From Pseudomonas oryzihabitans (GTDB taxonomy: Bacteria; Pseudomonadota; Gammaproteobacteria; Pseudomonadales; Pseudomonadaceae): a stretch of DNA of 64,000 nucleotides. The stretch spans positions 1,438,501-1,502,500 of the forward strand of contig NZ_CP102428.1 of assembly GCF_024652905.1 (NCBI RefSeq), given 5' to 3'. The notes beneath the pieces were generated by a model, which had not been told where the DNA came from, did no database searches, and saw nothing but the letters and a program-made list of their open reading frames with translations. A program made the translations under genes and the position numbers. Position 1 is the stretch's first letter. Every line of letters starts with the position of its first letter. Below are positions 18,143 through 27,947 of the stretch, piece by piece.

Positions 18143-19056
18143 GCAGCCCCCTGGATGGCCAGGACGCGCTCGATGTCGTCCAGCAGCAGATTGGCCGCGA
18201 GAATGCCGCCGCCCAGGCTCCAGGCCACTCCATCGACCCGCCAGACCTGGCCGCGCCGGGGTGCGCTCAGGCGCTGCCAGAGCGGGTGCTCGATCAGGCT
18301 CGCGTAGTTGCGCTGCACTGCGGCCTGGTTGGCACGCAGGAAGACGAAGAAGACCTCGGCCTCCACCACCGGCAGGCTTTCCCGGGAGGTCAGCTTGATC
18401 GAGGGGCTGGCGTTGCCCTGGCTGGCTGCTGGCCAGGCGAAGCCCAGCTCGCTGAGTACTCGTCCGGCGAAGCTGTCGGGCAGGTAGCTGCGCAGGTGAT
18501 CGGCGCGCACGTCCAGTACCGCCACCGTCGGCGGCCACTGGGCTCCGTAGTGCCGCTGCAGCGCGGCGCGCAGGTGATCGATGCGCGCCTGCCAGGCGTG
18601 CAGCAGCGCCGTGGCAGCTGCCTCACGCCCCGCGGCGGTGCCCAGGGCCAGCAGGGTCTGCTTGAATTCGAAGACCTCCTCCAGCATCACCACCGGGCAC
18701 AGCTGCTGCAGCAAGGGCGCGATCCGACCATGGCGAAAGCGCGAGGCGACGATCAGCTCCGGCGCCAGCAGCGCCAGGTCCTCCAGGCTGGGTTGGGTTT
18801 CCAGGCCCAGCGAAGGCACCCCCGCCAGCGCCGGGCGTAGATAGCGATAGACCGGTTTCTCGCTCCAGGACTCGACCACGCCGCAGGGCCTGAGTCCCAG
18901 GGCCACGGCGCTGTCGGTGGCGCCCTGGAACAGGCTGGCCACCCGCCCGGGCTGCGCCTGGGCCACGCCCGGCTGCAGCGCCAGGCCGGTTGCAAGAACG
19001 CCGCCGAGCTCAAGGAGCCGGCGGCGGGTCATGGCTGAGGACGAACTAGGGGGCAT
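18139..19056 (-). CDS. cbrA: Periplasmic Fe-siderophore-binding protein (CbrA-like)
   Basis: 305 aa of the FhuD/FecB-type helical-backbone binding protein family (class III). The N-terminus has a twin-arginine-type motif ([10 protein letters not shown]) and a hydrophobic stretch ending in AQA, so export may be through Tat; an internal ATG at 19032 would place it closer to the start. The domain shows [15 protein letters not shown] and the closing [21 protein letters not shown]. It captures the ferric siderophore and hands it to CbrBC. It overlaps acsA by 11 nt. Confidence 0.88.
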   Translation of the reverse strand: MPPSSSSAMTRRRLLELGGVLATGLALQPGVAQAQPGRVASLFQGATDSAVALGLRPCGVVESWSEKPVYRYLRPALAGVPSLGLETQPSLEDLALLAPELIVASRFRHGRIAPLLQQLCPVVMLEEVFEFKQTLLALGTAAGREAAATALLHAWQARIDHLRAALQRHYGAQWPPTVAVLDVRADHLRSYLPDSFAGRVLSELGFAWPAASQGNASPSIKLTSRESLPVVEAEVFFVFLRANQAAVQRNYASLIEHPLWQRLSAPRRGQVWRVDGVAWSLGGGILAANLLLDDIERVLAIQGAA

Positions 19057-20896
19057 GGCTCACCTGATGAAAGGGATTGACCACCCTGCCCTTGCCGAAC
19101 GGCATGCTGCCGGGCCCTCCGGCCCGCTCGATCATCGGGCGCAGCAGCCACTTCTGCGGCCAGTCCGGCGCCTCGAACAGCGTTTCCCGGAGCAGTGCCC
19201 GGGCCTCAGCATCGAAGTCCAGGGTCGCGATGCGCTCTTCCAGCACCTCGCGCAGCAGCGTCCAGGCGGCGGTCAACGGGATATCGTAGCAGCTCGCTAG
19301 GGTCTCGAAGATGGCCCTGAGGTTGACCTGGATGCCCAGGGTCTGGAACCAGAACAGCAGGTCGCGCGGATGCTCGTGGTAGAGGGTCTGGGCATGGCCA
19401 GGCTTGATCCGGTACTGCGGATCGGCCAGGCCCTGGCGCTCCAGCCAGGGCACGTACAGGCGCAGGGAGTCGTGGTCGCGTAGCAGCAGGCCCTGGATGC
19501 GCCCGGCGCGCCAGACCAGCACGGCATTCTGCCCGTGCACCTCACCGAGCAGGCCGAGGCGGAACAGCCGTAGGTTGAGGTCGATGAAACTGTGGCAGAG
19601 CTCACCCAGCAACAGCAGGACATTGGCCGGCGTCGGTGCCAGCGCACGGGCCGCCAGCCAGTCATCGAAGAAATGTCGGCGACTGCCCGGCAGCGGCGTA
19701 CCGAGCGCGGCCATGGGCAGCAGGCGGCAGTCCGGATCGGCCAGCAGCGCCGCGGGATAGCCGCGCACCATGGCTGACAGATGCCGCGGCGCCTCGTCGA
19801 AGAGGGTCGCCGCCGGCGGCATGAAGGCCCACCAGCGCGACTCGTCGCACAGGTGCAGGCTCTCCGCGAGCACCGGGTCCAGGGTGCGGGCCTGGCGCAA
19901 TAGGGCCTCGCTGCGCGAGCCGTTGATCATCTTCACCGCCGGCAGGTAGCGCGAAGCGCCCAGGGAATGTATCGCCATGGGCAACTTGAGCTGGGCCACG
20001 CCCGCGCCCTCCTCCATGAGCATGGAGCGCAGCGACGAGGTCGCGTGGCAGCGTGCGCCGGCGAAATCCAGGTGCTGGCAAACGCCGCTGGCGAAGGCCT
20101 CGTCCAAGCGGCCCGGCAGTCCCTCGGCGAGTTGCCAGGGGTGTACCGGCAGCGCCAGGTGACTCTCGGCCACGCCGCGCTGCTGCAATTCGCCCTGCAA
20201 CTCGGCCAGCGCGGCTGGGGTCAGCAGGTCGGCTGCCGGCCCCTGGCCCTCCGCCGCCACGCCCTCGCCGCACAGCAGCTGATCGCGGCGCACCGCGACC
20301 CAGGCCAGGCGCACGGGTTGGTCGAATTCGGCCTGATAGGCCTGGTAGTCGGCGTCGCTCAGCCCCAGCTTGGCCTTGGCCAGGGGGTGATAGGGTCGAT
20401 CCCGCAGGGCGGCCCAGCGTTCAAGCTGTAGGAAAGCGGCCTGGCCGTCGCCCTGCAGCAGCGGACCCGGGACCAGGGGCCGTTCCAGCGACAACCGTGT
20501 CTGCCGCAGACTGGTGGCCAGGGTCTCGCGCAGCAGGGCGATGCCTCGCGCCTGCTCCGGGTCGGCGGCCGCCTGGGCGAACACCAGGGTGACGAAGGCA
20601 TCGGGCGTGAGGATGCTCCAGGCGTCGCCCTGGCGCGCCAGGAGCGGCGTACCGGGCACCTTCACCCAGGCCTGGGTGATGCCCGGGCGCACCCGCGCGG
20701 CGATGAAGCGCTGTTCGCGGGGATCGCAGCAGTATTCCCAGAGGCGCTCCTCCGGGGCGGCCGGCTGCAGGATGGCGGGATGTTCCGGGGCCGCGGCCGC
20801 CAGGGTCACGGCAAGCGGGGCAAAGATGTCTTCGGCCAGCAGGCAGTCGAACAGGTCCTGCAGGATCAGGTCGGTGGCGAGGGTCTGGGCGTTCAT
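19046..20896 (-). CDS. acsA: NIS siderophore synthetase (IucA/IucC family, AcsA-like)
   Basis: 616 aa from the ATG at 20896. NRPS-independent siderophore synthetases adenylate a carboxylate, usually of citrate or 2-oxoglutarate, and condense it with an amine or alcohol. Visible family motifs are ALPVHPWQLAEGLPG, ATSSLRSML, KLPMAIHSLGASRYLP and EVHGQNAVLVWR, with the FhuF-like C-terminal segment after about residue 430. It overlaps acsB by 4 nt. The letter assignment follows gene order (acsC-acsB-acsA-cbrA); which condensation it performs is not decidable from sequence alone. Confidence 0.88.
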   Translation of the reverse strand: MNAQTLATDLILQDLFDCLLAEDIFAPLAVTLAAAAPEHPAILQPAAPEERLWEYCCDPREQRFIAARVRPGITQAWVKVPGTPLLARQGDAWSILTPDAFVTLVFAQAAADPEQARGIALLRETLATSLRQTRLSLERPLVPGPLLQGDGQAAFLQLERWAALRDRPYHPLAKAKLGLSDADYQAYQAEFDQPVRLAWVAVRRDQLLCGEGVAAEGQGPAADLLTPAALAELQGELQQRGVAESHLALPVHPWQLAEGLPGRLDEAFASGVCQHLDFAGARCHATSSLRSMLMEEGAGVAQLKLPMAIHSLGASRYLPAVKMINGSRSEALLRQARTLDPVLAESLHLCDESRWWAFMPPAATLFDEAPRHLSAMVRGYPAALLADPDCRLLPMAALGTPLPGSRRHFFDDWLAARALAPTPANVLLLLGELCHSFIDLNLRLFRLGLLGEVHGQNAVLVWRAGRIQGLLLRDHDSLRLYVPWLERQGLADPQYRIKPGHAQTLYHEHPRDLLFWFQTLGIQVNLRAIFETLASCYDIPLTAAWTLLREVLEERIATLDFDAEARALLRETLFEAPDWPQKWLLRPMIERAGGPGSMPFGKGRVVNPFHQVSHAP

Positions 20897-21669
20897 GGGG
20901 ATTCTCCGCAGGAATGGGCGGTCAGGCGGGCCTGCAGGGCCCGAAAGGCGATGCCGCGCTCGTCGCCGAGCACGAAGGTGGTGACGCCCCGGGCGCGCCA
21001 GAGGTCGAGGTCCTCCGGCTGCCGGGGGATGGCGCAATAGGGGGTGCCCTGGCGCTGGGCGGCGGCCCAGGTCTGGCGCAGGGCCTCCTGCACCTCTGGA
21101 TCGGCGATGCGCCAGGGGCGGCCGAGGGATTGCGACAGGTCCGCCGCCCCTTCGAGCAGCAGGTCCACTCCCGGTACCGCGGCGATTTCCGCCGCCCGGG
21201 CGACGCCCGCGGCGCTCTCGATCATGGCGACCACCAGGATCTGCGCATTGGCGCGGGTCACGTAGTCGGCCAGGCTGGTTTTGCCGAAGGAGCCCGGACG
21301 CCCGGCATTGAGGCTGCGTTCGCCCTCCGGGTGGTATTTGCAGGCGCGCACCGCGGCGGCCAGCACCGCCGGGTCCTCTACGCAGGGCAGCACGATCCCC
21401 TGGGCGCCGGCATCGAGCAGGCGCAAGAGGCGCTTGGGCTCGGCGTCCGGCACCCGCACCAGCGGCGTGAGGTCGTAGCTCTCGGCGGTGCGGATCATGT
21501 TCTCCAGGGTTTCCGGATTGATCAGCACGTGCTCCATGTCGATGATCACGAAGTCATAGCCGGCTTCGGCGATCAGCTCGATGCTGGCGGGCGTAGGCAG
21601 CGAGGCGAACAGGCCGTGGCTGGGCATGCCGGCCGCCAGGGCGGCCTTGAGTCGATTGCGCCTCAGCAT
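20893..21669 (-). CDS. acsB: HpcH/HpaI-family aldolase / citrate-synthase-like enzyme (AcsB-like)
   Basis: 258 aa TIM-barrel of the HpcH/HpaI family. GYDFVIIDMEH, GAQGIVLPCVED, VAMIESAAG (metal-binding Glu) and GVDLLLEGAADLSQSLG are the family landmarks. In siderophore loci such proteins (SbnG in staphyloferrin B, AcsB in achromobactin) are thought to supply citrate or a related building block; SbnG is a proven citrate synthase. It sits between two NIS synthetase genes with 7- and 4-nt overlaps, so its product probably feeds siderophore assembly. Confidence 0.83.
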   Translation of the reverse strand: MLRRNRLKAALAAGMPSHGLFASLPTPASIELIAEAGYDFVIIDMEHVLINPETLENMIRTAESYDLTPLVRVPDAEPKRLLRLLDAGAQGIVLPCVEDPAVLAAAVRACKYHPEGERSLNAGRPGSFGKTSLADYVTRANAQILVVAMIESAAGVARAAEIAAVPGVDLLLEGAADLSQSLGRPWRIADPEVQEALRQTWAAAQRQGTPYCAIPRQPEDLDLWRARGVTTFVLGDERGIAFRALQARLTAHSCGESP

Positions 21670-23504
21670 GCGGCGGGCCGATAGGGATGCAGGGGGTTGG
21701 CCACCGCCTTGAAGCGCCGCTCGCCATCGCCCAGCAGGCGCCGCTTGGTCAGCTCCTCCACCTCGAAGGTGGGGGCGAAGACGTCGAACAGCGCATAGCG
21801 CTCCCGGTGCTGGGGATGGGCGCGCTGGTAGTCGAGGATGACTGTGGCGGTCGCCTGCCAGAAGTCGGCCTCGGCCAGGGCGAAGTGCTGGCGCAGGAAC
21901 ACCGCCAGCTCGCCCAGGGCGATGAAGAAGAAGGCATCGCAGGTGAAGTCGCGGACCGCCGCCACGTCCTCGGTGAGGATGAAGGAGTTGCGGTTGATCC
22001 GCGCATGGCTCGCCGGCAAGGGCTCCAGGGTCGGGCGCAGTTCCGGGCGCGCCAGGTGGCGCTCGGCGTAGCGCACGCCGTCGTGGAAATCCTTGAGGGC
22101 GATGCGCAGCGGCCAGCCGTCGCGGTGGATCAGCACGATGTTCTGGCCATGGGACTCCATGCCGATGCCTTCGGCGTGGAGCATGTGCATGAGCGGCGTC
22201 ACCGTGACCTTGAGCAGTTGCCGCAGCCAGGCGTCGAGGCCGTGGCGCTCGATCCAGGCGGCAACGAAGGGCTGCGGCGCGCCCTGGCCGTAGCGATTCT
22301 CCACCTGGGTCAGGCCGTTGAAGGGTACCGCCTGTTCATCCGCGCGCAGATAGGCATGGATGCTCTCGCGCCAGATGGCACCGAGGGTGCCATAGACCTG
22401 CCCCGCCCGGCTGACCGGCAGCGCGCGACTGTCGTAGGCGACGCCGGCGACCTCGCCGAGCACCACGAAGTCCAGGTCGCGGGCCGTAGCATCGGTTTCG
22501 ATCAGGCGCTGCAGCCAGTCGGTGATGATTGGGCCGTTGAGCACCGTATGGCGCGCCAGGATGCGGGTGCTGGAGGTATTGGTCAGGCACATCGCCAACT
22601 TGACGTAGGGCCGCTGGGGCGCACTGCGATTGGCCAGGGTGCGGATGGACTGCTGGGCGGCGTACTGGTCGAGGGAGGTGCCCAAATAAAGCAGCTCGCC
22701 GCTGACCAGTTCGGGCTGGAACAGCGCGGCCAGGTGCTGCTCCCACTGCCAGGGATGCACGGGGATCAACTGGTAGTCGTCCAACGCCCGTCCCTGTTCG
22801 CGCCAGTCGGCGGCCAGGGCCGCCCAGCGCTCTTTGCCGAACTCCTCGGCGATGAAAGCCGGGAAGTCCAGTCGACGGGAATGCCCCACCGAGGCCCGGT
22901 CACGCGCCAGGGCCAGCCAGACCAGCTGGATCGGCTCGCCGAACTCCGGTCCGTAGCGGCGATTCTCGGCCAGGGAGAAGCCGATGCGCGACTTGTAGCA
23001 GGGGTGGTAGCCATGGGCATCCATGAAGTGCCGCTCCAGCGCGTCCACGTCCAGTTCGTGGGCCGGGCGGTCAGGACGATAATCCTGGCGGCGCGACTGC
23101 AGGTCCTTGAGCAACGTCTGCTCCAGCTCCTGGACGAAGCGCGGCCACAGCGGCGCGTCGCTCCGCTCGGCAAGCAGTTCGGCCAGGGTCTCGTGCAGCG
23201 TCGGCGCACGGCTCCCCTGGGCGTCCTGGCGCACCAGGCGCTGGGGGTCCAGGCGGATCAGGCCGAAGCTGGCAGCGGCGGGCGCATAGCCCAGGTACTG
23301 CACCGGTTGGCCATCGGCGGCGCGACCGGCCAGGCGATACTGCGCCAGGCCATCCGCCACTGGCTGTACCTGGGCGCTGAGCACCTCTTCGTAGATCAGC
23401 GTCTGCAGCAGCTGCGCCACCACGCGCTGCTCGACCTGGCGATAGAGGGCGGCGTCGGCGGGCGACGGCCAGGGCTGCGCAGGAAGTGAAAACTGAGCGG
23501 TCAT
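21663..23504 (-). CDS. acsC: NIS siderophore synthetase (IucA/IucC family, AcsC-like)
   Basis: 613 aa from the ATG at 23504, which has a GGAGGT ribosome site 5 nt upstream; the longer open frame beyond it crosses the exporter gene. Motifs: the HPCYKSRIGFSL segment, IPVHPWQWEQHLAALF, SIRTLANRSAPQRPYVKL and EGIGMESHGQNIVLIHRDG. The family adenylates a carboxylic substrate and transfers it to an amine or hydroxyl. In achromobactin AcsC and AcsA are associated with adding the 2-oxoglutarate and amine units; the precise role here is inferred from synteny. Confidence 0.88.
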   Translation of the reverse strand: MTAQFSLPAQPWPSPADAALYRQVEQRVVAQLLQTLIYEEVLSAQVQPVADGLAQYRLAGRAADGQPVQYLGYAPAAASFGLIRLDPQRLVRQDAQGSRAPTLHETLAELLAERSDAPLWPRFVQELEQTLLKDLQSRRQDYRPDRPAHELDVDALERHFMDAHGYHPCYKSRIGFSLAENRRYGPEFGEPIQLVWLALARDRASVGHSRRLDFPAFIAEEFGKERWAALAADWREQGRALDDYQLIPVHPWQWEQHLAALFQPELVSGELLYLGTSLDQYAAQQSIRTLANRSAPQRPYVKLAMCLTNTSSTRILARHTVLNGPIITDWLQRLIETDATARDLDFVVLGEVAGVAYDSRALPVSRAGQVYGTLGAIWRESIHAYLRADEQAVPFNGLTQVENRYGQGAPQPFVAAWIERHGLDAWLRQLLKVTVTPLMHMLHAEGIGMESHGQNIVLIHRDGWPLRIALKDFHDGVRYAERHLARPELRPTLEPLPASHARINRNSFILTEDVAAVRDFTCDAFFFIALGELAVFLRQHFALAEADFWQATATVILDYQRAHPQHRERYALFDVFAPTFEVEELTKRRLLGDGERRFKAVANPLHPYRPAAC

Positions 23505-24907
23505 GAGTACCTCCGAACGGAAAGGGATTGGCCGGCGGGAAAGCGCCAGGCCCAGGGCAGTGCCAGCAGGATGAACAGGCCGGTGGCGACGAAGGCGTCC
23601 TGGATGGCGACGCCGGTGGCCGCCTGGCGCGGGCCCCAGCCGGCCGCGCCGCCCAGGCGCAGTTCCAGCCACAGGGAGGCGGCCACCACGGCCACCGAGG
23701 ACACCAGCCGCCGGGCGATGTTGTTCATGGCCGCGCCCTGGGTGACCTGGGTATCCGGCAGGGTGTTGAGGCCGGCGGTGGTGGCCGGCATGTAGGACAG
23801 CCCCAGGCCGACGCCGCGCAGCACCATCAGCGCGCAGATCCAGGCGAGCCCGGCATGGCTGCCGACCACCCCCAGGGCCAGGGTGGCGAGGCCGCTGAGG
23901 GTCAGGCCGGTGGCGATCACCCCGCGGGGTCCGCGACGGTCGAGCAGACGGCCGCCGACCTGACCGAACAGCGCCGCCGCCAGCGCCGTGCAGAGCAGTG
24001 CCAGACCGGTCCAGAGCGCGCTGTGGCCCAGTACCAGCTGGATGAGCAGCGGCAGCAGCACCAGGCATTCGAACATGCCCACCGCCTGGACCACGGCGAT
24101 GATGACGCTGGCCCGGTAGCCGCGCAGGGCGAACAGTCGCAACGGCAGCAGCGGATGGCGGCGCCGCAGTTGCAGGCGGACGAAGGCCAGCAGGCACAGG
24201 AATCCGGCCGCCAGGGCCAGCAGATTGAGAGGTTCGCCCAGCGCCGTCAGCTCGCGCAGCCGGCCGAGGGTCACCAGCAGCAACCCCAGGCCAGTGGCGA
24301 TCAGCAGATAGCCGGCCAGGTCGAAGGGCTTGTGTTCGCGGGGGGCATCTGCGGGCAGCACCACCTGCCCCATGGCCAGGGCCAGCAGGCCCACCGGGAC
24401 GTTGAGCAGGAACAGGGCGCGCCAGTCGAACACCTCCAGCAGCAGGCTGCCGCACAGCGGACCCAGCGCCGGTGCCAGCATCACCGCCCCACCCCACCAG
24501 CCGGTCACCCGGCCGCGTTCCTCTTTGGGATAGACGGAAAAGATGATGCCCAGCGCCAGGGGGATCATCAGGCCGCTGGCCACCCCCTGGATCACCCGCG
24601 CCGCCAGCACCCCGGCGATGGAGTCGGCCAGGGCGCCCAGTGTCGAACCGGCGATGAAGGCCAGCAGCCCGAGGCGATAGAGCCGCCGCCGACCGATCCG
24701 CCCGGCCAGGAAACCGGTCAGCGGCATGGTGATGCCCATGGCGAGCATGAAGCTGGCGACGATCCAGCTGGCCAGCAGTGGACCTAGGTCGAAGGCGGCG
24801 ATGAAGGCCGGCAGCGCTGGATTGAGCGCGGTATTGGCCAGGCTGACGGTGACCGTGCCCAGCAGCACGTTCACCGCCACCCAGACCCGCGGGATCGCCA
24901 CGCTCAC
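23501..24907 (-). CDS. yhcA: MFS exporter of the siderophore locus (YhcA-like)
   Basis: 468 aa DHA2-type (14-TM) major facilitator. GFLAGRIGRRRLYRLGLLAF is the motif A region between TM2 and TM3, and alternating hydrophobic segments follow throughout. It uses a GTG start (GTGAGC) overlapping the acsE stop by 4 nt. Embedded between synthetase and decarboxylase genes, exactly as in the achromobactin loci of P. syringae, it probably exports the finished siderophore across the inner membrane. Confidence 0.88.
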   Translation of the reverse strand: MSVAIPRVWVAVNVLLGTVTVSLANTALNPALPAFIAAFDLGPLLASWIVASFMLAMGITMPLTGFLAGRIGRRRLYRLGLLAFIAGSTLGALADSIAGVLAARVIQGVASGLMIPLALGIIFSVYPKEERGRVTGWWGGAVMLAPALGPLCGSLLLEVFDWRALFLLNVPVGLLALAMGQVVLPADAPREHKPFDLAGYLLIATGLGLLLVTLGRLRELTALGEPLNLLALAAGFLCLLAFVRLQLRRRHPLLPLRLFALRGYRASVIIAVVQAVGMFECLVLLPLLIQLVLGHSALWTGLALLCTALAAALFGQVGGRLLDRRGPRGVIATGLTLSGLATLALGVVGSHAGLAWICALMVLRGVGLGLSYMPATTAGLNTLPDTQVTQGAAMNNIARRLVSSVAVVAASLWLELRLGGAAGWGPRQAATGVAIQDAFVATGLFILLALPWAWRFPAGQSLSVRRYS

Positions 24908-26112
24908 GCCGAGGCCCTTCCGTTCCCGTCGAGGAACAGTTGCCGTGGGCGCGGATGGCAGAGGAAGTCCGCGTGGGAGATGTTGTAGCCATAGGCGCCG
25001 GCCAGGGGCAGCACCAGCAGGTCGCCCACCCGTACCTCACCCAGCGGCTGGCCGCGGCTGAGGATGTCCTTGGGGGTACAGAGCTGGCCCACCACCGTCC
25101 AGGCCTTGCCCCCCGTCGTGGTCGCCCGCGCCTCGCGCGGCAGGTGCAGCACCGGGTGATCGTGCCCCTGGGCCACCGGCAGACGGAACTGGTGGGTCCC
25201 GCCGCGGCAAACCAGGAAGTGCTGGCCGTGGCTGGTCTTGGTATCCAGCACCTCCATGGCGTAGTAGCCGCAGAAGGCCGCGAGGAAACGACCCGGTTCG
25301 AAGCGGATCAGCGGCGGCTGCGCCTGGGCGGCCAGGCGGGCGCCCAGGTGGGCGCACAGCCGCGCCCAGTCGAATCGCCGGCCCTCGCGGTAATCCACGC
25401 CGATGCCGCCACCGACGTTGAGCCGCACCAGGCTCTCCGGGCGCCGGGCCAGGCCACGCCAGTGCGGCCAGCGCTCCAGGTAGAAGTCCAGCAGCTGCAG
25501 ATGGCGCTCCACCGAATGATGGTGCGATAGGGCATGCACGTGGAAGCCCTGCAGCTGCAGGTGACTGGCCGCCTCCACCGCCGCCACCGCGGCGGACAGG
25601 TCGGCCTCGTCGAAGCCGAAGGGTGTCGCCGTGCCGGCCATGGCCAGGGTACTGGTCAGCCCGGCCGGCAATTGCGGATTGATGCGGATGTACACCGGCT
25701 GTCTCCGCCCCAGGGAACGGGCCAGGCGTTGCAGGCGCTGGATCTCGCCGAGGCTCTCCAGGTGGATGGCTTCGACCCCGGCGCTCAGGGCGGTGCGCAG
25801 GTCGGAATCCAGCTTGCCCGGCCCGGAGAAGACGAACGGCTTGCGCTGCGGGCAGGCGGCAAGGCGGTCGATCTCGCCACCGGAAGAGATCTCGAAGCCG
25901 TGCACCAGCGGCGCCAGGGCCGCCAGGATCGGCGCCTCGCTGTTGGCCTTGATGGCGTAGTACAGCTCCACGCCTGGCGGCAATTCGGCCATCAGCGCGG
26001 CGACGTGCCGCCGCAGGGCATCGAGATCGTAGACGAAGGCCACCAGCGGATCGCTGGACTGCGCCTGGGCCTCCACCAGGGCGGTGCGTACCGCGGCAGG
26101 AAGCTCACCCAT
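24904..26112 (-). CDS. acsE: PLP-dependent decarboxylase of siderophore synthesis (AcsE-like)
   Basis: 402 aa fold-type III (alanine-racemase-fold) decarboxylase related to DAP/ornithine decarboxylases. The PLP Lys lies in YYAIKANSEAPIL (about K53), and HVHALSHHHSVERHLQLLD, LVRLNVGGGIGVDYREG and RFEPGRFLAAFCGYYAMEV are the cofactor/substrate regions. In the achromobactin pathway AcsE decarboxylates the citryl-serine intermediate to give the ethanolamine unit. It overlaps acsD by 8 nt. Confidence 0.87.
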   Translation of the reverse strand: MGELPAAVRTALVEAQAQSSDPLVAFVYDLDALRRHVAALMAELPPGVELYYAIKANSEAPILAALAPLVHGFEISSGGEIDRLAACPQRKPFVFSGPGKLDSDLRTALSAGVEAIHLESLGEIQRLQRLARSLGRRQPVYIRINPQLPAGLTSTLAMAGTATPFGFDEADLSAAVAAVEAASHLQLQGFHVHALSHHHSVERHLQLLDFYLERWPHWRGLARRPESLVRLNVGGGIGVDYREGRRFDWARLCAHLGARLAAQAQPPLIRFEPGRFLAAFCGYYAMEVLDTKTSHGQHFLVCRGGTHQFRLPVAQGHDHPVLHLPREARATTTGGKAWTVVGQLCTPKDILSRGQPLGEVRVGDLLVLPLAGAYGYNISHADFLCHPRPRQLFLDGNGRASA

Positions 26113-27877
26113 AACGCACCTCCGCGCCCCAGGGGCAAGGCAACTGTACGTAACCGGCCTGGCGATCGGCCTGGGCCGCGAGGCGTACCTTGAGATTGGT
26201 CTTGCAGGGAATGGGTTGGCCGGCGATCAGCGCATCCAACTCGGGGGCGGCGCGTTGCAGGTCGCGGCGGATGGCGATCAGCTCGGCTTCCACCTGCCGC
26301 CACAGACGCGGCGCCAGGTGCGGTCGCTCCCAACTCAGCGCCAGCACCGCCTCGGCGAGGTTGTTGACGAACAGGCAGTAGGCGATGCGCCGCCAGCCCT
26401 GGTCGCGGCTATAGAGCAACGACTGGCGCACCCGGGGCTGGACGTGGGCGTCCAGCGCCTCGGCGCCCAGGCTGTCAGTCAGCTTGATGCCTTCGAAGTC
26501 GCGCAGCAGCAGGCGGATGGGCCGGCCGTTGTCATGCACCAGCACGCAGTTCTGCAGGTGTGGTTCCAGCACCACGCCGTGCTCGAAGAACAGTCGCAGC
26601 ACCGGCCCCAGCAGCAGCCGCTGATAGTCCTGGAACCAGGCCAACCGCGCCTGATCGCTGGCTGGCTGGCCGCCGCAGCGGGTGAGGAAGTCCTGCAGCA
26701 GCGGCTGCAGGCGGGTGTCGCGGGCGAACAGGGTGCCGGCCAGCAGGCAGCAGTCGGCGCCATGCTCCAGGCAGAAGTTCTCGCGCAGGATGGCACCGGT
26801 CTGCTCGCGGAACCAGCGCTCGTCCTCGGCACTCGCCGCCGGCGGTGCCCAACTCAGGGCGCCGGGCTCGCGCACCATGTCCAGGCCCGCCACCCGCCCC
26901 TGCAAGCGCTGCATGAGGCGGTCGACGATCAGGGTGCTTTCCAGTTCGTACCAGGCGTTCTTGCGTACGCAATTGGTGATACGCACATTGAGCGAGCCCT
27001 TGACGAAGAAGGCATGGCCTTCGCGGTACCAGGTGCGCATGGAGGCCGTGGGGCTGGCCAGCGCGCCGCTGGCGCCGAGGTCGCGGAGCTCGCCCTGGGC
27101 GAGCAGGGTCTGGACCCGTGGATCGCCCAGGAACAGCTGCGCCTGGACCGGGTGCAGCACGATGCGCACGCGCCCCGGGGCGGTCTGCGCCTGGTCCACG
27201 AAGCCCTGCAGCACCTGGGCATCGCTGAGGCCGTTGCCCGCCACCCGCAGCCCGGCACGGGGCACCTCTAGCACGTGCATGGGGGTGCTGGTGTGCAGTT
27301 CCGGTGCATAGGCCTCGGCCGGCAAGGGCTCCGGCCAGCGCCGGGCCTTGGGTGCCGGGTGATTGGGGTGGCCGAACCACAGGCCCTGCTCGCTGGCCAG
27401 ATAGTCGCTGAGCGGAGCGGGATGGCGCGAGACCTGCACGTGGTCGACGATGGCCGCGGTCAGGCGCTGGCTCTGCAGGACCTGTTGCAGCAATTCGTTA
27501 TTGTGGGCGCCGGCGAGTTCTTCGCAGGCCTCCAGCAGAAAATCGATGAAGGCAGGAAAGTCCGGGCAATACCAGGCCTGGTCACCCCGTCTTACATAGA
27601 TATCGGATAGATAACGCTGGCTGCCGAGTTCATCCTGTCGATCGACGACCAGAAAGAACTGGCGATCGCCGGGAAAGTTTATCAGCAGCGGGATACCACC
27701 GCCTTGCAACCAACTCAGATAATTGGCCGGCGCTATACCCCGGCGATCTTCCGGCCAGTTATAAGTCAGGCACTTTTCCGGCAGCGCGAATTCCTTGATG
27801 AGGCAATTCATCAAGGCGTGGGAAGACGCCAGCTCACTGACGATGCGGGAAAGCAGAGTGGATTCGAAAGAGGTCAT
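26105..27877 (-). CDS. acsD: NIS siderophore synthetase (IucA/IucC family, AcsD-like)
   Basis: 590 aa from the ATG at 27877 (MTSFESTLLSR). An earlier in-frame start at 27955 would overlap the aminotransferase gene and lacks support. Motifs: HPNHPAPKARRW, VLHPVQAQLFL, SPTASMRTWY, VRITNCVRKNAWYELES and EPHLQNCVLVHDNG. AcsD of Dickeya is structurally known and joins citrate to L-serine in the first committed step. The gene is separated from acsF by 70 nt, the largest gap inside the biosynthetic run, so a secondary start of transcription is possible. Confidence 0.88.
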   Translation of the reverse strand: MTSFESTLLSRIVSELASSHALMNCLIKEFALPEKCLTYNWPEDRRGIAPANYLSWLQGGGIPLLINFPGDRQFFLVVDRQDELGSQRYLSDIYVRRGDQAWYCPDFPAFIDFLLEACEELAGAHNNELLQQVLQSQRLTAAIVDHVQVSRHPAPLSDYLASEQGLWFGHPNHPAPKARRWPEPLPAEAYAPELHTSTPMHVLEVPRAGLRVAGNGLSDAQVLQGFVDQAQTAPGRVRIVLHPVQAQLFLGDPRVQTLLAQGELRDLGASGALASPTASMRTWYREGHAFFVKGSLNVRITNCVRKNAWYELESTLIVDRLMQRLQGRVAGLDMVREPGALSWAPPAASAEDERWFREQTGAILRENFCLEHGADCCLLAGTLFARDTRLQPLLQDFLTRCGGQPASDQARLAWFQDYQRLLLGPVLRLFFEHGVVLEPHLQNCVLVHDNGRPIRLLLRDFEGIKLTDSLGAEALDAHVQPRVRQSLLYSRDQGWRRIAYCLFVNNLAEAVLALSWERPHLAPRLWRQVEAELIAIRRDLQRAAPELDALIAGQPIPCKTNLKVRLAAQADRQAGYVQLPCPWGAEVRYG

Positions 27878-27947
27878 GGCAGTGTCCAAAAGGTGGCGCG
27901 TCCCTGCGGGCGATCCGGTGCGGTGGCACTCTGGTGGTGCCCTGCGC

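Noticed and set aside
21687-23489. 600-codon plus-strand frame over acsC
   Set aside because: Antisense shadow; acsC has clear NIS synthetase motifs and a ribosome site.
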